In this document: piece after piece, positions 10,401 to 17,693 of the stretch
Position numbering within the stretch: position 1 is the stretch's first letter
Layout: each line of letters starts with the position of its first letter
DNA from: Gammaproteobacteria bacterium
GTDB taxonomy: Bacteria > Pseudomonadota > Gammaproteobacteria > GRL18
Length of the DNA stretch: 53,455 nt
NCBI GenBank assembly: GCA_015488755.1
Contig: WFNB01000002.1
Location: forward strand, 1 to 53,455
Reading direction: 5' to 3'
Made by a program: the position numbers and the translations under genes
The notes under the pieces: generated by a model
Databases searched by the model: none
What the model saw: the letters and a program-made list of their open reading frames with translations, nothing else
Told to the model about the DNA's origin: nothing

Positions 10401-10557
10401 AATGGGTTCGCACAATAACCTGCACATCAGATAAATCGGGTATGGCATCCAATGGAACGGCCATAAGTGAATAAACACCCCAAGCACTACAGAGCAAGGT
10501 AATCAAAAGCACTAAGGATCTATTATGGATAGACCATTTAATAATTGCAGCTATCAT
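7414..10557 (-). CDS. cusA: CusA-type copper/silver RND efflux pump
   Basis: The 1047-aa inner-membrane heavy-metal RND transporter has the expected two repeats of one plus five membrane helices, each with a large periplasmic loop. Proton-relay residues are visible in GAMVDATIVLIENVHK (TM4), AAEFGVVMIIYLRE and 'RVRPKAMTALVIIMG'. The periplasmic 'KTRIDMQSTGINTPVGLKI' carries one methionine of the Cu(I)/Ag(I) ladder, which favours monovalent copper/silver over Zn/Co/Cd. It sits between cusB (25 bp upstream) and the dsbA-like gene (4-bp overlap). No outer-membrane CusC or chaperone CusF is present, so a channel encoded elsewhere must be used. Confidence 0.9.
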   Translation of the reverse strand: MIAAIIKWSIHNRSLVLLITLLCSAWGVYSLMAVPLDAIPDLSDVQVIVRTHYSGQTPQVVEDQVTYPLSTAMLSVPGARAVRGYSFFGDSYVYVIFDDDTDIYWARSRVLEYLNQITDQLPTQAKPQLGPDASGVGWIYQYALKDTSGKHDLSELRSLQDWFLKYELQTLPGVAEVATLGGMVKQYQITIDPDKLRGYYLTIANVKQAIEQANQEQGGASLELAEAEYMVRFSGYIKNLDDIRLISVPTLRRRMSISSVLLDDIASEIRIGPAARRGVADLDGLGEVVGGIIVMRYGENVLDTIDKVKAKLETLRASLPEGVELVETYNRSQLIRASVDTLSHRLIEEFLVVIIVCMVFLYHLRSSLVILISLPVGILLAFGLMHWQGINANIMSLGGIAIAIGAMVDATIVLIENVHKKAEAHHFESATLTQRIAIITQATSEVGPPIFFSLLIITLSFIPIFVLQAQEARLFTPLAYTKTYAMAAAAILSITLVPALMVFFIRGKIHKEEDNPLNRWLIAVYKPILKKALMQPRKLSIIMILLALSSLWPMSQLGSEFMPQMNEGDLLYMPTTLPGISIGKARQLLQQTDRLIKTVPEVAQVFGKVGRAETATDPAPLTMIESTIALKPKEQWRDGMTMDGIIKELDQQVQIPGVNNAWLMPIKTRIDMQSTGINTPVGLKIAGPDLKVLQRIGKDVEQLLNSLPESHRVYAERSASARYIDIDIDRYAAAHYGLSISDIQNAANIAIAGVDLTYTVEGQQRYPINLRYPQHLRDSLTKLKELTLVATEDIHVQLQDLAEITVVDGPPLIKSDNGRLNSWVFITLNDTNIGDYISKAQQLLAKQLALPAGYTITWSGQYQYMQRVQKSLSSIIPFTLLIILILLYLSFHNFSESLLVMLTVPFGLLGGIWFLYALDYHFSVAVAIGFIALAGVAAEFGVVMIIYLRESMQRHQPKTQAELLEAIIEGAIQRVRPKAMTALVIIMGLMPIMIGNGSGSEVMQRIAAPMVGGMVSAPLVSMILIPVIYYLLQRRKLRTMLNSGIAK

Positions 10558-10582
10558 TTTTCTTTTTCCAGAGACCTTAGAC

Positions 10583-11899
10583 TTAATTACTCATACGCGA
10601 AAAACCCGCAGATAATTGACTTTCTGAATCAATTAAAAATTGTCCAGAAACAACGATTTTATCCCCTTCATTTAAGCCCGAAATAATTTCTGTTATATTA
10701 TTTGCTTCTTCTCCTGCCACTACGGCAACGGGTAAAAAGTATCCCTTGTGATCCATCGTCACAACTCTTTGTCCCTCTCCGGTACGAATAATCGCTTCTG
10801 AGGGCACTAATAATAAATTTTTGCGGGTATTTCCCTGAATAGTTATGCGCGCAAACATACTTTGTGAAAGCCCTGGATGATTGGTCTTAAATTTTAGGCG
10901 GATCTCAAGAGAACGTGTTGTATAACCCACAGGCGGTTCAACACGAGTGACTTTGCCTTTAAAGCGTTTGCCTGGTAAACCACGCACCTGCATAATTGCA
11001 CTCTGTTGTTCTTCGATAAAGGGCCATTGACGTTCAAATATTTCAGCTGTCACTTCAATCACTTGATAGTCTCCACCGAGATTAAACATTGTGAAGCCTT
11101 TATTAACCTGCTCACCAACTTTACCTCGCCGAGCATAAACAAAACCGGCTTCTGAGGCACGAACCTCAGCAGGTAGATCCGTACGACTGCCTTTTTGTAA
11201 TTGGGCAATTTGCTCAGGACTCATACCGGCCTTACGCAAGGCAGGAAGCATAGGAGTCGCAATATTATTTTTACCCTGCTGATAAGCAAGTTGATACGCT
11301 TGTTGCATCTTCTCTAATTCAGGAGATTTAATGGCAAAAAGTAATTCACCTTGAGCTATTGTATCACCTTGCGTTTTATCAGCCAGATACACAATGGTGC
11401 CTTTGACTGGTGGGGTGATCCGTTGTCTAGCCATAGGATCCACACGGGTTATTTTGCCCAATGTTTCAATATGACGTTGTAATTCACCACGATAAACAAG
11501 CGCGGTACGTACTCCTAGGTTATTAACGACCCGAGGATCAATTTTTACGGCTGGAAATTTTTCTTGAAAGAGCACCTTGTGATTGGTCGATTCACTCTTA
11601 GTATCAAGCACACTCTGATCACTTGTTTTTGCTATGCTTGATTGAGCCTTATTAATAACCAGATCCATGCCACAAATAGGACAAGTACCCGCTTTATCAG
11701 AAACAATATGACTATGCATTGGGCATATATAGTGAGTTGATATGGGTTTTGAGCTAGCCAGTGTCTGTAACTCATTTTTATTCGCAAGTGTTTGCTTGTC
11801 AGTTTGCTCATCTATTGAAAATAAGGCCGAAACGATCAGAATAATAACAAGCAAGCCTATTATAAAGGCTATTTTGGGTCTTGTCGCAAGATCCTTCAT
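10583..11899 (-). CDS. cusB: CusB-type periplasmic adaptor with heavy-metal-binding domain
   Basis: The 438-aa membrane-fusion protein has an N-terminal membrane anchor or signal (about 10-27). Next is the small metal-binding domain YICPMHSHIVSDKAGTCPIC-GMDL (about 57-80). Lipoyl/barrel-sandwich and beta-barrel domains follow, ending near 'GLNEGDKIVVSGQFLIDSES'. It links CusA to an outer-membrane channel and passes Cu(I)/Ag(I) to the pump. Its start overlaps the end of the upstream glutaminyl cyclotransferase gene by 4 bases, which implies translational coupling. Confidence 0.9.
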   Translation of the reverse strand: MKDLATRPKIAFIIGLLVIILIVSALFSIDEQTDKQTLANKNELQTLASSKPISTHYICPMHSHIVSDKAGTCPICGMDLVINKAQSSIAKTSDQSVLDTKSESTNHKVLFQEKFPAVKIDPRVVNNLGVRTALVYRGELQRHIETLGKITRVDPMARQRITPPVKGTIVYLADKTQGDTIAQGELLFAIKSPELEKMQQAYQLAYQQGKNNIATPMLPALRKAGMSPEQIAQLQKGSRTDLPAEVRASEAGFVYARRGKVGEQVNKGFTMFNLGGDYQVIEVTAEIFERQWPFIEEQQSAIMQVRGLPGKRFKGKVTRVEPPVGYTTRSLEIRLKFKTNHPGLSQSMFARITIQGNTRKNLLLVPSEAIIRTGEGQRVVTMDHKGYFLPVAVVAGEEANNITEIISGLNEGDKIVVSGQFLIDSESQLSAGFSRMSN

Positions 11900-12798
11900 A
11901 AGTGCTCTCTCTTGGTTTTTATTAATTGCAGTTCAAAGATATAAGGCCAGTATTTTCCAGTCACAAAAAAATGATCCGTTTTTTTATTATAGGCAATACC
12001 ATTAAGTACCGAGTGATGATTTTTTCTTTGTTTTTTAGGCAACAATTCCTGTAAATTTAACCAGTGTTCTACTTGCCCATTATCGGGATTAATCTGTGCA
12101 ATACAATCGGTTGGCCAAACATTACTGTAAATTTTTCCTTGAGCATACTCCAACTCATTCAAACCCTGAATAGGATGGTACTGAGCTTGCACCAATAAGT
12201 GTTTTGTTTTTTCCATTGTCGATGGCTCAAAATAATTAAGCATAGGCGAACCATTACTGATCACTAATTCATTATTAATCGTTGTTAGACCCCATAATTC
12301 TTTGTTTTTGTCTTTTAATTGCAGTGTCTTTTTTTCTAATGCTTGTAATTGTTTCACCGAATAAACCAAGAGCGTAGCTGATTGCCAAGTCAGTTGTAAT
12401 AAGCGATTCTGATAGAGACTTAAACCTTCAGCAAAATACTCTTTCTCTAACGGCTGAGCATAGACAAGCTGTCCATTATCTGCATTAATTTTACGTATAC
12501 TAGAAAAACCATTCAATCCAGTGCTCTCATAAAGAAAGCCCTTTGCATAAACTAAGCCTTGGGTAAATGCAGAGTCATCATGAGGTAATATACGAATAAT
12601 CTGATAGCCTAAGGTATATTGATCAAGCTGTTTGATATCTTTTTTCTGCTGGTCACCTGTTGGCAAAACAAGTTCACAACGCCCCATCGCATACACAGGA
12701 AGTCGTTCATCACTCCAAACGGAGGAACAAAAAAAGAGGATGGGACAAAGAAAAATATAATATTTTTTGATACTAAGGGTGTTTATCGTTGAGGACAT
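11896..12798 (-). CDS. Glutaminyl-peptide cyclotransferase (plant/bacterial beta-propeller type)
   Basis: The 300-aa exported enzyme converts N-terminal Gln to pyroglutamate. A signal peptide (core about 12-27, ending SVWS) precedes a five-bladed propeller. The family signatures are 'DSAFTQGLVYAKGFLYESTG', 'YFAEGLSLYQNRLLQLTW', ELWGLT, 'LNELEYAQGKIYSNVWPTD' and 'LNGIAYNKKTDHFFVTGKYW'. ATG at 12798 is chosen over a GTG at 12825 because the signal peptide then starts normally. It is the first gene of the operon with cusB, cusA and the dsbA-like gene, an unusual place for this enzyme. Confidence 0.85.
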   Translation of the reverse strand: MSSTINTLSIKKYYIFLCPILFFCSSVWSDERLPVYAMGRCELVLPTGDQQKKDIKQLDQYTLGYQIIRILPHDDSAFTQGLVYAKGFLYESTGLNGFSSIRKINADNGQLVYAQPLEKEYFAEGLSLYQNRLLQLTWQSATLLVYSVKQLQALEKKTLQLKDKNKELWGLTTINNELVISNGSPMLNYFEPSTMEKTKHLLVQAQYHPIQGLNELEYAQGKIYSNVWPTDCIAQINPDNGQVEHWLNLQELLPKKQRKNHHSVLNGIAYNKKTDHFFVTGKYWPYIFELQLIKTKREHL

Positions 12799-12821
12799 AA
12801 TACTTAACTGAATTATCCAAA

Positions 12822-12875
12822 TCACGAGCTTGTGCTTATAAAAGCCTGTTCTAATTTTGCTTCGGTAAATTTCAT
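12822..12875 (-). pseudogene. hsdR: Start of a second hsdR, cut after about 13 codons
   Basis: An ATG overlapping the RhuM stop (ATGA) begins MKFTEAKLEQAFI, the canonical N-terminus of one HsdR family. The frame then diverges (STSS) and stops at 12822-12824. Everything after codon 13 is replaced by the upstream end of the cyclotransferase-cus operon. This fixes a recombination or deletion breakpoint at about 12834-12837. Confidence 0.65.
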
Positions 12876-13858
12876 TTCTTCAAGCCTTTAGTTTTACTTT
12901 CAATTTGCTTGATAAAATCTTTTTCAACCTGTGTGATTCTATTTTTTATCTTCTCTTTATAAATTTTATATTCACTGTGTGCTTTTTCTATGGCTTGTTG
13001 ATGGCTGATAGTGCCTGAATGTTGCAAAATGTCTTTATTGGTCATTTTTAAGAAAGCATCCAACTGCTTAATCCAATCTGCCATGTACATTGGTGTACGG
13101 TCTAAGGCTTGGATTTCAGCAATTTCTAAAAATGCAGTTACCATTCTATTTAAAATATTGAGTTCATCTTCGCTAAGATAATTTTTAGCAATCTCAACTT
13201 CCTTTTTTGTAGGAATTTCACCCTTAAAATGGGTTAATCCAATATGTTCTTTTGATGAATCTACTCGCTTATAAACCGTTTCTGCTGCCGTTTCTCCGTG
13301 GCTTGCCCAGTGCATTTTGTTTTGTATGGTTTTAAATACCATTAATGATTGTTCGGTATTGGGGTCGTAGTCGATACTGGTGGCATACACATCTAACACC
13401 TTACGCCAAAATACCTTTTCAGATGAACGAATATCACGAATGCGTGCTAAAAGCTCATCAAAGTAGTTGCCACCGCCTGCTTCTTTGAGCAGTTCATCGT
13501 TCATGGCAAAGCCTTTGATCAAGTACTCTTTAATCAGTGCGGTTGCCCATTTTCTGAAATGCACACCTCTATGCGATTTTACTCGGTAACCCACTGAGAT
13601 AATGACATCAAGATTGTAAAAATTGGTTGGTTTGGTAGAAAAATCGGAATTTCCGATTTTTCTCATTGAGGGTTCTTTTTCAAGTTCCTGTTCTTTAAAA
13701 ATATTGAGAATATGCTCATTGATGGTAGAACGGGATTTTTGAAACAATTCAGCTATTTGGTCAATATTAAGCCATACCGTTTCATTCTCAAAATGGGTCT
13801 CTATTTTTACTTTACCGTCAGAGGTTTGGTAGATGATGAGTGGAGCGTTTTCATTCAT
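12872..13858 (-). CDS. RhuM-family protein in a type I R-M remnant
   Basis: The 328-aa protein belongs to the RhuM family (virulence/RhuM domain), often encoded inside type I restriction-modification operons; its function is unknown. Features include an N-terminal helix-turn-helix-like region 'VWLNIDQIAELFQKSRSTIN', then 'YNLDVIISVGYRVKSHRGV' and FRKWATALIKEYLIKGFAMN, and a coiled, basic C-terminus. The start at 13858 overlaps the stop of the S-subunit gene as ATGA, and its own stop overlaps the hsdR remnant start in the same way. It was therefore part of a translationally coupled S-RhuM-R operon. The gene itself looks intact. Confidence 0.8.
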   Translation of the reverse strand: MNENAPLIIYQTSDGKVKIETHFENETVWLNIDQIAELFQKSRSTINEHILNIFKEQELEKEPSMRKIGNSDFSTKPTNFYNLDVIISVGYRVKSHRGVHFRKWATALIKEYLIKGFAMNDELLKEAGGGNYFDELLARIRDIRSSEKVFWRKVLDVYATSIDYDPNTEQSLMVFKTIQNKMHWASHGETAAETVYKRVDSSKEHIGLTHFKGEIPTKKEVEIAKNYLSEDELNILNRMVTAFLEIAEIQALDRTPMYMADWIKQLDAFLKMTNKDILQHSGTISHQQAIEKAHSEYKIYKEKIKNRITQVEKDFIKQIESKTKGLKK

Positions 13859-14481
13859 ATTATAACCGCCTCTTTTTCCATTTCCTCCACAACTCCACGC
13901 ATTAAAATAGGACAAAGGGGGTTAATGCTGGCTTTTAACTGCTCATTTATTCGTTTACGAGTTTCCAAGGTGTGATAAATGGTAACTATGGCTTCTTGTA
14001 TTTTAATATCGGGAATGGGTAGTTTTACATTACACATTTCAGCCCAATCAAAGGTTTCTCTGGCTCTGCCCCAAGAGTTAAAACGGGCGTAACGGTCAAA
14101 CTCCGTTCTTTGAAAAAACAAATACAAATATTCAGGTAATAGTTCTTCTGTATTGCTTACTTCAAAAACTGTGTAGATTGCTGAAACAATACAGTCTTCT
14201 GAACTGTTCATTGCCAATGCAATTTTATCTCCTCTTCTTGAAGTGTCGGCTACATAAACAAACTGACCATTGCGGACAACCTTGTAATTATGAAAACTAA
14301 CGCCCGTTGTGTTTGCTTTTGAATTAATTAAAACTTTTTTTGTTGAAACACCACGAAGTAGAGTAATCTTAGAATCAGTATTTCGGTTATCAACCAACTG
14401 TATATAATCACCTAATCTTTTAAATGATGAAATATGATTGCTGAATGATGAATTATTCTGTGTTTTTAATTTATCATTCAT
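13855..14481 (-). CDS. hsdS: Type I restriction specificity subunit, half-size (HsdS-like)
   Basis: The 208-aa protein has one target-recognition domain plus one conserved helix. Motifs are FKRLGDYIQLVDNRN near the start, 'LLRGVSTKKVLINSKANTTG', 'YLFFQRTEFDRYARFNSWG', 'KLPIPDIKIQEAIVTIYHTL' and a coiled end. Full HsdS proteins carry two such halves (about 400 aa). This is either a natural half-S that dimerises or a piece of a broken gene. No methylase gene is left beside it, so modification activity is unlikely from this locus. Confidence 0.7.
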   Translation of the reverse strand: MNDKLKTQNNSSFSNHISSFKRLGDYIQLVDNRNTDSKITLLRGVSTKKVLINSKANTTGVSFHNYKVVRNGQFVYVADTSRRGDKIALAMNSSEDCIVSAIYTVFEVSNTEELLPEYLYLFFQRTEFDRYARFNSWGRARETFDWAEMCNVKLPIPDIKIQEAIVTIYHTLETRKRINEQLKASINPLCPILMRGVVEEMEKEAVII

Positions 14482-14483
14482 AA

Positions 14484-14576
14484 TTAAGCATTTATCATTT
14501 TATTCGTTTTATTAGCAAGCAATATTTTCAACTGTGAAATAGCAATTTGATTTAATTTTACCAATCGCTCACTTGG
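14484..14576 (-). pseudogene. Tail of an upstream S-type (or M) subunit
   Basis: Two bases upstream of the half-S start, a 30-codon open stretch (PSERLVKLNQIAISQLKILL…KMINA, stop at 14484-14486) resembles the end of an HsdS recognition half (Pro-x-x-x-L…N-x-x…L). It is bounded upstream by an in-frame TAG, so only the tail of the old gene survives. Confidence 0.4.
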
Positions 14577-14803
14577 CTATAATACCAATGGAGTTTGTTC
14601 TACTTACCGATTGTTTAACAGAAAGTGCAAAGCGATTTAATCCTGCCTGATTTTTAATTCCCTCGAATTCGGGGGAATTAAAATTAGGGTATATCTTTGT
14701 AAGTGCTTTCGATACCTATTATTTCCTTTCAGTTATTTGCGTGCTTCGTTTGATTGCTTTTGATGTATAACAAAAAGCAATCGTTGAGTTAACACAGACA
14801 GAA
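14577..14803. other. Gene-free junction with two hairpins
   Basis: No coding sequence was seen. Two inverted repeats stand out. TTTTAATTCCC (14652-14662) pairs with GGGAATTAAAA (14673-14683) around a loop that itself contains CGAATTCG. GATTGCTTTT (14752-14761) pairs with AAAAGCAATC (14773-14782). The second is 22 bp beyond the stop of the 717-aa gene and is the likely terminator of that minus-strand operon. Confidence 0.45.
14752..14782 (-). terminator. Hairpin after the copper/redox cluster
   Basis: A perfect 10-bp stem, GATTGCTTTT/AAAAGCAATC, with an 11-base AT-rich loop follows the stop of the minus-strand 717-aa gene. The T-tract lies within the stem, so it is a weak intrinsic terminator candidate. 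Confidence 0.45.
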
Positions 14804-16957
14804 CTAATGCAATGAATAAATTGCGGTATCATGATGCAGTGGATCAAATTGATATATTTTCAAACGTCGTGAAGGTTCAAAATTATAGTGTATTTCCACC
14901 TTATGCATACCCGGTGTGCCGTCACTCGCAACAGGAGGCACATAGATCCCACCCCAAGGGCCACCAGCATTTGGCCACGCATAGTTACGTCCAAAAGTGA
15001 AGAAACAGCCGGAACCCATTTGTGGTAGGCCATTATCAAGATCACTTTCATTACGGGGTGTCGCTTGTAAAAACTCTTCTGTACCACCGGTGTTCATGGG
15101 AAACACTCGGTCATTGGTGACCACACTATCCCCTGTTGACAAGTCGGTTGCTAAAGCCGCTTTTGCTGGATTTTCAGTATTATCAAGTAATACGTGATCA
15201 TCGACCACATTGCCATCAGAAACCACCACTTCACCATTCACAATATCGGTTCTGGAACCGACTATTAGCGTCGGATCAGTATGAATTTCTTGTGCTAATT
15301 GTGTACTGGGATCGGTGTCTTGAAATTGATTTTCCCAACCACGAGAACCACCAAAATCCACATTCATATAACCATGAACAAAATGATCGGCATTATAAAG
15401 CGTGACATTATAAGTATAAGGACGCTTTACCCAATCATGCACACAGCCATTACATGTGCCTTTAAAACTCGCTGGACCTTGAGTTGTACCGTCTCCGGCC
15501 AAGCCTTGACGACTGCCATAAATGGTATTATTGACATACAATAAAGTAATTGTTGCATTTGGATCCGCTGTCACACCTGCAGGCAATTTAGTTCGATCAG
15601 ACCAATCAAGATAAGCTGCTCTTAAATCAGAGACTATCTGTTTTAACTGCCCCTGATCCTGCTGTTTTTGTTGTGCCTGCTGTACTGCTTGAATTGCCGT
15701 GGCAACCATAAGATTGCTACCCTTAGGTACTATTATATTTGCTGAGCTGTTGCTACTTTGGTCATTTTTAAGCTCACGGAATAATGTCCATAAGCGTTTA
15801 GCGGGTGATAATTCACCGATTTTAGCAATAGCTGCCAGCTTATTTGCCTCACTACCTTTGGGATCATCACCAAAGACATCAATTTCCCATTGAGGTAAGG
15901 TTTTTGCCTCTACTCCGGGTTCACCACTGGCACCTTTTTTAAGAGCATTTTCTGTTACCTGTACTCTTGGTGGGTGAATACGCCAGCCCCAAGTATACGT
16001 TAGGTTATAATACTTACCTAAGCTCTGCTTAATTTTAATGGTGTATTGAGTGCCTTCATCTAACATAGGAAAATAGGTTTGATCCATTGATGCATGAAAT
16101 GGCCCTCTTTGACCATCAGGTGTCTGGTCAAAATTCATGGTCATGGGAGAAAAATCTTCAATACCACCGGTTAGTATATTCACATGATAGGTAATCGTCC
16201 AAGGCACCTCTTGTACCGCTGAGGGATCGATAAACGCAGTATCTGCTTCAATATGTTGATCCCAATAGATCATATTAACATCAACATTACCCCCAATAAC
16301 TGTATCACCAGGCTTACAAGTGCCGTTAGTGCAAATAGGCTCAACCACTTTTATTTTATTGGGACCTATATAGTGCAACATAGGGAAACCACTATAAGCA
16401 CGACCGGCAATGGCGTTGCCTTCTAAAATATCAATACCGGTTTGTACTAAGGCTAAATCAACCGTTGTGTTATTTGCTACATTCGCTTCAAGAGTATCAA
16501 TAATATGATCTAAATCTTCCGCAGGGGAAGTACGATCAATGGCCTTTCTCAATACAGGGCCATCTTGTAATAGATAGGTATCATCACCTAATCTTGATGG
16601 TTGAGTATTGGGCATTTCATTACCATTAAAGTCAAATAAGTTGCTATCAACGGTTAATAAAAAATTTGAGCCCGGAGGATTATCAAATGGATTAACGGCT
16701 TCATGCTGACCTTCTGGTGTGATCACGGTTGTTTTAGTACCATCATCCGAAAGTGTCTGTTGTGAACCAAAAAAACCACCATTTCCTGGACGGGGCTGGG
16801 GGCAGGGGTGTCCAATCCAGCCACTGACACCACCTTCGACGCCTGGGGCAAAGTTTCCTGTGGTAAAATGGCAATTACCAATACCCTCTGGCGTTGCACT
16901 GGCTGTCTCTATGGATAGCAAGCTCATGGCAGCAAGGCTTATTATTAATTTTTTCAT
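14804..16957 (-). CDS. Large secreted protein of unknown family, next to multicopper oxidase
   Basis: The 717-aa protein has a clear Sec signal peptide (MKKLIISLAAMSLLSIETASA). The mature part is acidic, Gly/Pro/Asn-rich, and contains scattered Cys (NCHF, HPCPQP, PICTNGTCKPG, CNGCVHDW, SGCFFTFG) that could form disulfides or bind metal. His/Trp-rich patches (WDQHIEADTAF, YFPMLDEGTQY) suggest beta structure. It starts 13 bp after the SCO-like stop with AGGAGA upstream; the earlier in-frame TTG (16990) overlaps that gene and is rejected. I do not recognise the family. The operon position suggests a periplasmic or outer-surface partner of the multicopper oxidase. Confidence 0.65.
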   Translation of the reverse strand: MKKLIISLAAMSLLSIETASATPEGIGNCHFTTGNFAPGVEGGVSGWIGHPCPQPRPGNGGFFGSQQTLSDDGTKTTVITPEGQHEAVNPFDNPPGSNFLLTVDSNLFDFNGNEMPNTQPSRLGDDTYLLQDGPVLRKAIDRTSPAEDLDHIIDTLEANVANNTTVDLALVQTGIDILEGNAIAGRAYSGFPMLHYIGPNKIKVVEPICTNGTCKPGDTVIGGNVDVNMIYWDQHIEADTAFIDPSAVQEVPWTITYHVNILTGGIEDFSPMTMNFDQTPDGQRGPFHASMDQTYFPMLDEGTQYTIKIKQSLGKYYNLTYTWGWRIHPPRVQVTENALKKGASGEPGVEAKTLPQWEIDVFGDDPKGSEANKLAAIAKIGELSPAKRLWTLFRELKNDQSSNSSANIIVPKGSNLMVATAIQAVQQAQQKQQDQGQLKQIVSDLRAAYLDWSDRTKLPAGVTADPNATITLLYVNNTIYGSRQGLAGDGTTQGPASFKGTCNGCVHDWVKRPYTYNVTLYNADHFVHGYMNVDFGGSRGWENQFQDTDPSTQLAQEIHTDPTLIVGSRTDIVNGEVVVSDGNVVDDHVLLDNTENPAKAALATDLSTGDSVVTNDRVFPMNTGGTEEFLQATPRNESDLDNGLPQMGSGCFFTFGRNYAWPNAGGPWGGIYVPPVASDGTPGMHKVEIHYNFEPSRRLKIYQFDPLHHDTAIYSLH

Positions 16958-16970
16958 TACTAAGCGTCTC

Positions 16971-17597
16971 CTATACACTGCGCATATCAATCAAAAAGGG
17001 TTTATGATCCTTACCAATGCTCAAACGAGCAATTGACTCGGCAATGTATAAAGGATGCTGACGACTGGCCTTAGTCATCCAACGCCCCGTTTTTTCATTA
17101 CCGACCCAAGCAAGACCATTAATACGACCACGTATACCAAAGGCCGCTAGAATGTCTCGAATATCATCAACCTCTCCTGTCAAGAACTGCCACTTAGCAC
17201 CTTTTGACTCGGCTAATTTTTTTAACTCTTGAGGGCTGTCTTCTTCTGGGCTGGTGGAGATGGTGTACATAAACACATCTTTACCTAATCGCTCCTCAAG
17301 CATTGCCTGAACTTTTACGAGATTATCAATGATAGGATATAACTTTTCTCCCCTAACTGAGGTAAATGAAAAGAATACTAATTTGTCATGAATGAGTTCT
17401 TCATAAAACCATGATTTTTTCTTATTTTGATCTTGTACGACCACTTGTGGAAAGCGTGAGGCGGTTGGTCCACCTATGGCTCTTGGACAATTTTTAAATA
17501 CGGATTGCGTGTCTTTTTTATTAATGCCTGCTGCTGTCGCTGCGGCAGGTACGACCAGTGATGCTAAAGAGGTGAGAAAGACTCTTCTGCTTTTCAT
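16971..17597 (-). CDS. SCO1/SenC-like thioredoxin-fold protein lacking CxxxC
   Basis: The 208-aa exported protein has the twin-arginine-like leader MKSRRVFLTSLASLVVPAAA. The fold follows SCO1/SenC: 'DKLVFFSFTSVRGEKLYPII', then 'VFMYTISTSPEEDSPQELKK', 'GAKWQFLTGEVDDI' and a C-terminal helix. In SCO proteins the FFSFTSVRGEKLYP position holds CxxxC, which binds copper; here Ser-Val-Arg-Gly-Glu-Lys replaces it, and the usual His of the metal site is not evident. Start ATG 17597 has AAGGAG upstream, and an upstream in-frame start (17642) is rejected. It lies between the multicopper oxidase and the 717-aa protein. Confidence 0.7.
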   Translation of the reverse strand: MKSRRVFLTSLASLVVPAAATAAGINKKDTQSVFKNCPRAIGGPTASRFPQVVVQDQNKKKSWFYEELIHDKLVFFSFTSVRGEKLYPIIDNLVKVQAMLEERLGKDVFMYTISTSPEEDSPQELKKLAESKGAKWQFLTGEVDDIRDILAAFGIRGRINGLAWVGNEKTGRWMTKASRQHPLYIAESIARLSIGKDHKPFLIDMRSV

Positions 17598-17693
17598 TAT
17601 TTGCTCCTTGAAATTAAATGGCTTAATTTCATTAAATATCATACGAATTGTGCTATTAACTTCGGTCTTTTTTGTTGTTAACCAGAGTATTGT

